Of a stretch of 36,155 nucleotides of DNA, positions 29,005-36,155 are shown piece by piece. The first letter of the stretch is position 1; every line of letters starts with the position of its first letter. The notes under the pieces were generated by a model. The model worked only from the letters and a program-made list of their open reading frames with translations. It did not search any database and had not been told where the DNA came from. Source of the DNA: Thermoplasmata archaeon (GTDB taxonomy: Archaea > Thermoplasmatota > Thermoplasmata > GCA-020350865); assembly GCA_020351895.1 (NCBI GenBank), contig CP070672.1:129819-165973 (forward strand), given 5' to 3'. Made by a program: the position numbers and the translations under genes.

Positions 29005-32000
29005 TTATTCATCATCAGGAGGAGGTAACTCATCCTCTGATATTTCTTCATCATCTGGAGGAGGTAATTCTTCTTCAGGTATATCATCCTCTGAGGCTTC
29101 TTCTCCTCCCTCCTCAGAAGGTACTGTTTGCTTATCTTCGGGGGCAATTTCTTTCTCCTTTTTACGCATGCTAGGCGGCGGAGGAGGCAGTTCTCTTCTT
29201 TCGGATGCAATGGGTGGAGGTCCCTCATCTTTTTTGCGTCTCTTTGAGAGGAGGATCACCAAAATCGGTATTAGGATGATCACGATTATTGGAACCAAAA
29301 GAAGGATCAGTGGTATACCTTTATCTTCCTCTTTCTCTTTCACCCATTTATTTTCGTTTCGTGGATAATAATCATCTTTATCATTTACTTCGTCTCCATC
29401 CGAATCCCAGTTCAATGGATCTGTTCCGATATCTGCCTCTTCTGTATCCGAAAGACCATCGTTGTCGTCATCATCGTCTTCATAATTGAGCAATCCATCG
29501 GAATCGGTATCTATATCTGGAACGCCGCTTGCTTTCTCTGAAGGATCTGAAAGTTTATTGGAAGAATCCACAGCCACGACATAATAATAATACCTGATAC
29601 CGTTGACTAAAGACTCATCTATGTAATATTCTGATGTTATCAGATCCGTATTTATCATCCTAAACTCGGAATCTGGAAGCAGGGAGCGATAGATGTTGTA
29701 ACCTGCAAGGCTTTCCTCGGGATTTCGATTCCATGAGATGTTCAACGCCTTCCCTTGAGGTAACGGTGTCACAACCAAGCCGGTTGGTGCAGATATTCTT
29801 GGGTTAATGGTGATCTGTGTTGAATTCGATATTGCAGAATCAAAGGTTGCCATAAGAATTGTGGAGCCATTGATCGTTGCAGTGAGATTCGTGTAATAAT
29901 CCTGTTCTGGTATGATTGTGGCGAGCTCGTTTCCAAGGGACCATGATACAATGACATTACCAAGAGGTCCAACGGTGTGGTTATAACCCACAGTATAGTA
30001 ATGCACCCATTCCTCCAAGTCGAGAGTTATTGCCGTTATTACTTCATGATTTTCACCCAGTATCTGAATGAAGTCAATGGATGGAGGAATCACGGTAAGT
30101 TCTTCCGTTGAATTGGATATCAAATCGGAATATTGGGCGGTAACAATGCATGTGCTTACCTCGTCAACCAATTGAGCCGTGAAGTTCGTCCAGATACCAG
30201 GATAAGTAACTTGCCCTACATGGCTGTCATTAACCGACCAGTTGACTTCAACATCAAACAGATAATCAACAAAATTACTGTAGGCTGCAGCATAGAACTT
30301 GTCCACTTCGTATACAATATATGATCCTGTAGTGACAATATTTCCTAATCCATTTGCCGCATCTCTAATTTGTATATAATCAACAGTGATGAGCAAGACA
30401 GTCAGCAAACCCGTTGAGGCGCTTATCTGTGGGCTGAAAATTGCTGTTATAGAACATGTGCCACTTCCCTCCACCTGCTGTGCTGTGAAATTCGTCCAGA
30501 TACCGACAGGGGTGACCTGAGCCACGGAGGTGTTATCGCTTGTCCATGTGACCCCCACATCATATAGGTAGTCGGATGTCAGATTGTATGCAGCAGCGTA
30601 AAAGAAATCTGCATCTAAATCATAATATGTGTTGGTTGTGACCACATTTCCCCCACCGCCTGGAACATTCCTGATAAGTATGTAATCCACTGTTGGCTCG
30701 TTAATTACGATGGTAAAATCATCTGTCAAACCAAATGTGGTGTAGTTGGCTGTTATGGTGATATTTCCTCCAACCATCCCAGCAGTAAACGTGGTTGAGC
30801 TGCCTGTAAATGGATCGAATTGACCCAATGATGATGTTTGAGTCCAATCGACACCCACCACCCCCAGAAATGTAGGTCCTGAGGAATTGTAGCTTGAGGC
30901 GTATAATGTGATGCTCTTTCCTACATCCAAATAAACGGTAGTAAGCTCCACACCGTCAGAAGCATTTGTAATCAATATGTAATCAATTCCCGCAGTCAGA
31001 ACAGTTAGCGTACCTGTAACATCTTGAATCAAAGGACTGTATATGGCAGTGACGTTGCATTCGCCACCAACAAACTGAGCCGCAAATAGTGTCGATATTC
31101 CAGGAGTCGTGACATTGGCGACAGTGATATTACTTGAAGACCAGACAACACTTACATCTCCGATATATTGGCCAGGAGCCGAGGTATTATAGGCAGCAGC
31201 ATAGAATTCTGTTGTTTCTCCCACACCAAATATCCTGTCCCCCACCTCGGCACCGTCACCTCCTGGTGAGTCCCTGATTATGATGTAATCCACTGTATAT
31301 CCCGTGATGGTTATTACACCTGTGCTATTGGAAAATATGTCATAGGTGGCTGTTATCGTGCATGTTCCATTGTCTATGGCATCGAAGTTTGTGGAGGCGG
31401 ATGGACCTGATGTAACATTACCAATTAAGGGAGCATCGCTGCTCCAATTGGCGGGAACATCCTCAACCCAACCAGCTGTGATGTTGTAACCCGCTGCATA
31501 AAACGTATCGTTTTCACTGAACACGTATGTGGTATCTCCTATCCAGGTTCCGATTCCTCCAGGCGCGCTGCTTATAATGATATAGTCTGTTTCTGGTTCC
31601 AACACATCAACCTGGGTAGTGTTCTGGTGACCGCTACCATCATTCAATGTTATGGTAACTGCACCCCAATTTACATTGCTACATGTTGCATTTGTCATGC
31701 CGCCTGGGCTCGTGACCGATACAATAGAGGGATCGCTTGAAACCCAAGTTGATAATCCGGGAACATCCCCGATATAGCCTGCAGTGCTGTTGTACTCAGC
31801 CCCGTAATATTGTGCGAAACCTCCCACAGGGTAACTCCTGTAATTTGAAGGATCGCAAAGATTGTTACCAAGTCCTCCTGAAGCATCTCTAATCAGGACA
31901 TAATCAACAGTTGGTTCTGAGACTGTAACCTGTGTGGTGTTCTGATTCTCAGACAGATCATCCAATGTGATGGTAACAGTTCCCCAAGCTGTGTCGCTGC

Positions 32001-33873
32001 AAGTTATGGTTGAGGAGATACCCGGTGATGACACGCTCACAATGGCAGGGATGTTGCAGTCCCATGTGGATGTGCTGGGGACATCTCCTATGTAGCCTGC
32101 TGTGTTGTTATATTCTGCACTGTAGAAGGTGGTTGTATGTCCAACAGGATAACTTGGATAGTTCAATGGATCGCATAGATTATTTCCACCTCCACCGGGT
32201 GCATCTCTGATCTGTATGTAATCCACTGTAGGTTCTATGACCGTTACCTGTGTTGAATTCTGATGCCCTTGGCCATCATTTAAAATAATTGTTACAACAC
32301 CCCAACTCGTATCGCTGCACGTTATTATTGAGGAAGCTCCTGGAGAAGTCACATCTACAACACTAGGTATTAAGCTGGCCCAAGTGGATGTTATCCGGAC
32401 ACTCCCAAGGTAACCAATAGAGCTGTTGTATTCAGCCCCATAAAAGGTGGTTGTATGACCAACAGGATAACCGGGAAAGTTGGATGGATCTCCCAGATCA
32501 TTTCCTCCCCCACTGGGCGCATCCCTGATTTGGATATAATCGGTGGTGGGCGGTACTGTATCGTTACCAAAACAGTATAGTCTACCCCCGCTGACCTGTG
32601 AGGCAACATAGGCCTTACCATCAACGATTGCAGGTGAGGAATCAACATCATCCCCAGTATTGTATATCCAATAATAATCTTCAGAACCAGGTGTTTGGGA
32701 TAGGTTAAAGCAGTAGAAAAGACCACCCCTTGCACCTATGTACAGCCTATCTTTGGTAATTGCCGGAGAGGACCATGTTTGCCCCATGGTGTACTGCCAA
32801 TGGGTCCAGGTCGAACCTCCACTTCCAGTGGCATTGAGACAGTAGAGGTTGCCATCAATAGATCCAATATATATCTTATCATCTAGGTAACCTGCCGAGG
32901 AAAAGAAGCTTGTTTGAATGCCTGGGTAGAACTGCCAAATCAAGGATAGATCCACTTCACTTAGGCAATATACCCTGTTTCCGGTTGTGGTGAAGGAATA
33001 ATAACCATTTCCAAAATAAACCCTGCCGTTCACAACCACTGGAGCGGAATAAATGGACATTCCCGAATTAAATGAATAATCTGCCGAGGCGATGCTGGTC
33101 GGTTGGTTTTCATTTATCTTGTAAACGTAACCATCGCATGCAGCCAATATGACATATCCGTTGGAAATTGCAGGGGGAGCGTATAAGCCATAATTTGTCG
33201 AGGGACTGGATAATGTCTGAAAAGTCCAATCAACATTTCCTGTGTCCTGATTTATGGCGTAGAGTTTCCTGTCACTTCCCCCGCAGTATACCCTCCCATT
33301 TACCACGGTTGGAGTACCGTCTCCCCAGTTTTGAGTAGGTGTGTCAACGAACCATTTAACTGTTCCGTTGTTCTCCCAAAGGCAGTAAATACCGTCTCCG
33401 CCAAAATAAATAAAACCATTGGAATACGCGGGTGAGGAGGATACACCGAGTCCTCCAGGAACATTATTATAAGTCTTGGTTCTCCATGCTAATGTGCCAT
33501 TATTGGCATAAAAGGCGTTCATATAATCCTCATTTAAAGAGTTATCCTTGCTACCAACAAAAGCCTTGTCGTTTACAACAGCAGGAGAACCATAGGTCGT
33601 TCCGCCAGTCCCGCTGTACCACAGATAATTATCTGTGATGGGTCCATCATCAGTGGTGTAGCTTGTATGAAGGGGATTGTTGAGGTGCATGGGCCAGGGT
33701 GTGCCTGCCCTTGTTGGTCTGCTCAATGGTGAATTGGGAGGAAAATATGTCCTTTCATCCACAGGTTCCTTTTCGTCGGATTTCAAATCCCGAGGAAACA
33801 TTACAAGAAAACCAGTTACAATTAAAATTGTCATAACAATCAGAGCAAATATCCTAAGACTATTATCTTTCAT
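29005..33873 (-). CDS. Giant membrane-anchored surface protein: PQQ-like propeller, nine Ig-like repeats, Fn3, TSP3-like repeat, acidic tail
   Basis: The 1622-residue protein has a signal peptide (about 7-26), a PQQ-like propeller (about 60-440), nine Ig-like repeats opening with a YIxIRDAPGGxG pattern (about 445-1360), a fibronectin type III domain (about 1375-1465, with GYNIYRS), a calcium-binding DTDSDGLLNYEDDDDDNDG segment, a membrane segment (about 1517-1540), and a cytoplasmic tail of about 80 residues with polyproline and ELPPPDDE repeats. GGGAG precedes ATG 33873. It is the largest member of the propeller/Ig family in this island. Roles in cell-surface structure or adhesion are likely. 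The tail frame continues beyond the stop as eroded repeats. Confidence 0.87.
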   Translation of the reverse strand: MKDNSLRIFALIVMTILIVTGFLVMFPRDLKSDEKEPVDERTYFPPNSPLSRPTRAGTPWPMHLNNPLHTSYTTDDGPITDNYLWYSGTGGTTYGSPAVVNDKAFVGSKDNSLNEDYMNAFYANNGTLAWRTKTYNNVPGGLGVSSSPAYSNGFIYFGGDGIYCLWENNGTVKWFVDTPTQNWGDGTPTVVNGRVYCGGSDRKLYAINQDTGNVDWTFQTLSSPSTNYGLYAPPAISNGYVILAACDGYVYKINENQPTSIASADYSFNSGMSIYSAPVVVNGRVYFGNGYYSFTTTGNRVYCLSEVDLSLIWQFYPGIQTSFFSSAGYLDDKIYIGSIDGNLYCLNATGSGGSTWTHWQYTMGQTWSSPAITKDRLYIGARGGLFYCFNLSQTPGSEDYYWIYNTGDDVDSSPAIVDGKAYVASQVSGGRLYCFGNDTVPPTTDYIQIRDAPSGGGNDLGDPSNFPGYPVGHTTTFYGAEYNSSIGYLGSVRITSTWASLIPSVVDVTSPGASSIITCSDTSWGVVTIILNDGQGHQNSTQVTVIEPTVDYIQIRDAPGGGGNNLCDPLNYPSYPVGHTTTFYSAEYNNTAGYIGDVPSTSTWDCNIPAIVSVSSPGISSTITCSDTAWGTVTITLDDLSENQNTTQVTVSEPTVDYVLIRDASGGLGNNLCDPSNYRSYPVGGFAQYYGAEYNSTAGYIGDVPGLSTWVSSDPSIVSVTSPGGMTNATCSNVNWGAVTITLNDGSGHQNTTQVDVLEPETDYIIISSAPGGIGTWIGDTTYVFSENDTFYAAGYNITAGWVEDVPANWSSDAPLIGNVTSGPSASTNFDAIDNGTCTITATYDIFSNSTGVITITGYTVDYIIIRDSPGGDGAEVGDRIFGVGETTEFYAAAYNTSAPGQYIGDVSVVWSSSNITVANVTTPGISTLFAAQFVGGECNVTAIYSPLIQDVTGTLTVLTAGIDYILITNASDGVELTTVYLDVGKSITLYASSYNSSGPTFLGVVGVDWTQTSSLGQFDPFTGSSTTFTAGMVGGNITITANYTTFGLTDDFTIVINEPTVDYILIRNVPGGGGNVVTTNTYYDLDADFFYAAAYNLTSDYLYDVGVTWTSDNTSVAQVTPVGIWTNFTAQQVEGSGTCSITAIFSPQISASTGLLTVLLITVDYIQIRDAANGLGNIVTTGSYIVYEVDKFYAAAYSNFVDYLFDVEVNWSVNDSHVGQVTYPGIWTNFTAQLVDEVSTCIVTAQYSDLISNSTEELTVIPPSIDFIQILGENHEVITAITLDLEEWVHYYTVGYNHTVGPLGNVIVSWSLGNELATIIPEQDYYTNLTATINGSTILMATFDSAISNSTQITINPRISAPTGLVVTPLPQGKALNISWNRNPEESLAGYNIYRSLLPDSEFRMINTDLITSEYYIDESLVNGIRYYYYVVAVDSSNKLSDPSEKASGVPDIDTDSDGLLNYEDDDDDNDGLSDTEEADIGTDPLNWDSDGDEVNDKDDYYPRNENKWVKEKEEDKGIPLILLLVPIIVIILIPILVILLSKRRKKDEGPPPIASERRELPPPPPSMRKKEKEIAPEDKQTVPSEEGGEEASEDDIPEEELPPPDDEEISEDELPPPDDE

Positions 33874-33905
33874 ATCGATCTCCCACTCCGTATCCTTCTT
33901 GTTTC

Positions 33906-33914
33906 CTATAAATT
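33906..33914 (-). promoter_or_regulatory. TATA box for the giant surface protein gene
   Basis: Minus-strand AATTTATAG is centred about 37 nt before ATG 33873, which gives a leader of about 11 nt. A second AT box (TATTTATACT, 33929-33938) is a weaker alternative. Confidence 0.45.
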
Positions 33915-33986
33915 GGAATAATTTGGATAGTATAAATAATTTGTTAAAAAATTATTTTGTCTGTAATGGAGTAGCTTAGATTTGGA

Positions 33987-36155
33987 TTAAAGGATGAGGA
34001 CACAATCCTCGGTTGCATGTATCCAATATCCCAAACCCGGTTGTATAAGATCATCTGGCTCTAATCTAACCTCTTTATGTATAACAGTATCGTAATACTC
34101 TACTTTATTGTACTTCCCTGCAATGGAGGAAAGTGCTACATCCCTTGTTTTTTCAATCAGGCATGGATAGCCCACTAGATTCCACCCCGCTTTCAGAGGT
34201 ATCTGCGTGTTGGTTGGAACCACTCCCACAACAACGATGTAGTCTGGGATTACACTGTCTATGTAATATCCATTATTATGTTTGATATCTATAGCATCAT
34301 TAAATTTGTTGGGTTTGTCCCTGTGCCAGTGCAGCCAAGGTCTAGACTTGCCTGCATGGTATCCCTGTAATACCACAAAATTACCTTTTATGGTCTGAAG
34401 AGCATTTCCCATTGATGTGTCTACTTGAATTAATGGTACAGAGAATACATTCCACCCCTCTACAAGATAATTAACGAATTTGCCTACCTTATTCAGATTC
34501 TGCTCCTCAATGTTTGAAGTGTCATTTGCTCTAACCAGATAGAAATAATTATTCCAATCTCCATCCCCGGCCCCCACGTCGGTCCAATTATATTTTGCAG
34601 AACTACTTTCAGGTATCCAAGATGCAAATTCGTAGCTTCCGTTCACTCCTGTAATAGATTTGTAAACTGTATAACCTGCCACATCGTCCTCACCGCCTCC
34701 ATCGTCGGAAGAAGCGTTCCAGGTGAGTGTAACATTGTTATTGCTCCCTGTCAATTCAGCCTGCAATCCTGTAGGTGGCGGAGGAGTTGGCATAGGTGGT
34801 TGACCATGGTTAAAGACCCACCCTGCTGCGATTGAGCTTGCATCATCATACCCATCCCTGGTTCCATTTCCATCCGGTACCCGGCTCATGGTTTTCCCCT
34901 GTTCATGTTGTGAACTCCAGCCTACCATATCCAGAAGTCTGCCATTGTTATCATATAAATAAACATTATCTCCTGTGGAGGAGATACCATTTGGCTCGTT
35001 AAAGAATGATGGATCCATAGCGTAAAGAAGATAGAAAAAGCGGTTATCGAAATCCAGGATGGTTCCGCCTGGGATGACATAATCTCTATCACAGACGATC
35101 CTGTATCCAGATATATCCACTGGTGTTGCACCCATGTTATAGACCTCGACAAAATAGTCTGCTGGGGCAACTGGATAGAACATAATCTCATTTAATAACA
35201 AAGCTGAATTGAAATTAGCTGGTGGCACATCATTTTGAGCTCCAAAATTTGGGCCAGTTGTATAGTTCCTTTCCCAAACATCTGTATACAATGTTCCATC
35301 CCAATATCTTTGTACGCTTTCCCCTGCTAAAGGATCTGGAACAGTTCCTTTTAGGCCATATGAAATCTCTTCCACGAAGACGTTGTTTTGGTTTAACCTA
35401 ATGATATCTCCTTCAGTATCCAAGGGAGTACCTGCATTCACATCGAAGACTGCATATTCTCCACTGTCCGCGGTTAGGATTGACCAAGTACCTGACAATA
35501 ATCCTGATGAGCTAGATAGAGTGAACCCAGCATTAATGAAATCGATCATTGGATACCAGGGATTGTAGACCTCGATCTGCGAAGGTGAGGTTCCACTGTC
35601 AGACACTTCAGTAATAAGCACTTGTAACGGGGAATTGAAAACCCAGCCTGCGGCCTCTGATGTGGGATCATTATAGCCTTGATAGGTACCGTTTCCATCA
35701 GGAACTCTTCTCACACACATTCCCGGAATATGTGATGTATTCCAACCAACCATATCAAGAAGATGCCCAGCAGAATCATAAAGATATACATTATCTCCTG
35801 ATGGTGTCATCCCCGTAAAGAAAGGATCAGAAGCAGGAGAATCGTCTGCGAATCTGATTATCAGGTTCCAATTGGGAAAGAGTATCCCATCAAATCCTCC
35901 GGGAACCAAAGGATAAGAAGGTAATTGATAAACATCATCGCAGACTAAGTAGAAATTTGAAATATTGACAGTCCAAAATGGATCTTTATTCATGATAACA
36001 ATGTATTTTCCTTCGGGGTCATTGATTGGATTGAACATGACCTCGTTCAATATGACAAAAGAAGTTTTATTAATTGGTGGAACATCGTTTTGGGCCCCGA
36101 AAGTTGGAGTATCTTCTCTAGTCCAGTCGTCATTGTATCCCGGTATCGAATCCTC
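33987..36155 (-). CDS. Surface protein with lamin-tail-like domains and C-terminal GWN module (5' partial)
   Basis: The frame is open from the window edge (36155) and contains at least 722 residues; the start and signal peptide lie outside. Homologous blocks opening with LNEVMFNP (near 36050) and LLNEIMFYP (near 35190), together with DNVYLYD, DMVGW and RVPDGNGT, are lamin-tail-domain-like units; three such units are visible, the middle one reduced. A proline linker and a fibronectin III-like domain (TGLQAEL, GYTVYKS) follow, then the duplicated GWN module (GWNVFSVPL, PWLHWHRDKP, GWNLVGYP, GYWIHA) at the C-terminus. The repeated FGAQNDVPPAN/INK linker before the units suggests internal duplication. 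Surface or secreted role; not an enzyme as far as can be seen. Confidence 0.83.
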   Translation of the reverse strand, partial: EDSIPGYNDDWTREDTPTFGAQNDVPPINKTSFVILNEVMFNPINDPEGKYIVIMNKDPFWTVNISNFYLVCDDVYQLPSYPLVPGGFDGILFPNWNLIIRFADDSPASDPFFTGMTPSGDNVYLYDSAGHLLDMVGWNTSHIPGMCVRRVPDGNGTYQGYNDPTSEAAGWVFNSPLQVLITEVSDSGTSPSQIEVYNPWYPMIDFINAGFTLSSSSGLLSGTWSILTADSGEYAVFDVNAGTPLDTEGDIIRLNQNNVFVEEISYGLKGTVPDPLAGESVQRYWDGTLYTDVWERNYTTGPNFGAQNDVPPANFNSALLLNEIMFYPVAPADYFVEVYNMGATPVDISGYRIVCDRDYVIPGGTILDFDNRFFYLLYAMDPSFFNEPNGISSTGDNVYLYDNNGRLLDMVGWSSQHEQGKTMSRVPDGNGTRDGYDDASSIAAGWVFNHGQPPMPTPPPPTGLQAELTGSNNNVTLTWNASSDDGGGEDDVAGYTVYKSITGVNGSYEFASWIPESSSAKYNWTDVGAGDGDWNNYFYLVRANDTSNIEEQNLNKVGKFVNYLVEGWNVFSVPLIQVDTSMGNALQTIKGNFVVLQGYHAGKSRPWLHWHRDKPNKFNDAIDIKHNNGYYIDSVIPDYIVVVGVVPTNTQIPLKAGWNLVGYPCLIEKTRDVALSSIAGKYNKVEYYDTVIHKEVRLEPDDLIQPGLGYWIHATEDCVLIL

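Noticed and set aside
18797..29007. Idea that TGA or TAG/TAA is recoded in this organism (Sec, Pyl)
   Set aside because: All three stop codons end many ordinary genes here, the NifB position is normally Arg/Lys and not Cys, and the tail positions are normally Glu. Separate point changes or errors are simpler.
28800..29228. 142-codon minus-strand frame rich in Met, Leu and Lys
   Set aside because: It is an out-of-frame reading of the acidic ELPPPDDE repeat tail; the repeat explains its length.

Overview
The window looks like part of an archaeal genome, most likely a Thermoplasmatota-type euryarchaeon, although lineage cannot be fixed from sequence alone. The signs are TATA-box promoters about 25 to 30 bp upstream of starts, several apparently leaderless genes, an archaeal FBPase/IMPase-type phosphatase, B-box zinc-finger membrane proteins, and many large secreted or membrane-anchored beta-propeller and Ig-like proteins. 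All three stop codons end ordinary genes. I see no rRNA, tRNA, CRISPR array or insertion sequence.

Region 1 (1-2870, + strand) is an iron-homeostasis cluster: the 3' end of feoB, a small zinc-ribbon protein, a DtxR-FeoA fusion regulator, a second DtxR/MntR-type regulator, a DUF6125-like protein and an inositol-monophosphatase-fold sugar phosphatase. Region 2 (2871-4955) holds a gene-free promoter/terminator stretch and a secreted SBBP-type beta-propeller protein.

Region 3 (5185-11074) is the main discovery candidate. A minus-strand operon encodes, in transcription order, a JAMM/MPN+ metalloprotease anchored in the membrane with an extracytoplasmic Ig-like part, a ubiquitin-like protein ending Gly-Gly-Lys, an E2-like conjugating enzyme with the HPN and Cys elements, and an E1-like activating enzyme with a possible N-terminal beta-grasp/PB1-like domain. 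A membrane protein with a B-box zinc finger follows. Two more B-box membrane proteins sit convergently next to it. Together these could process a ubiquitin-like modifier (JAMM), activate it (E1), conjugate it (E2), direct it at the membrane (B-box proteins, inferred) and remove it (JAMM).

Region 4 (11100-18708) has two secreted proteins, a 1232-residue double FtsX/MacB-type permease with a repeated operator-like motif at its leaderless promoter, and a membrane-anchored PQQ-type propeller. Region 5 (18797-20215) has a NifB-like radical SAM gene interrupted by an in-frame TGA just before its conserved C-terminal CxxC motif, and a Cys-rich membrane protein.

Region 6 (20283-36155, all minus strand) is a surface-protein island: a 14-repeat FG-GAP/VCBS protein, a second Cys-rich membrane protein, two tandem paralogous PQQ-propeller proteins, a 1622-residue propeller plus Ig-like giant, and a 5'-partial lamin-tail-domain protein. 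Three of these share a duplicated C-terminal module rich in GWN motifs. Two others have acidic Pro-rich cytoplasmic tails whose coding sequence visibly continues beyond in-frame stop codons.
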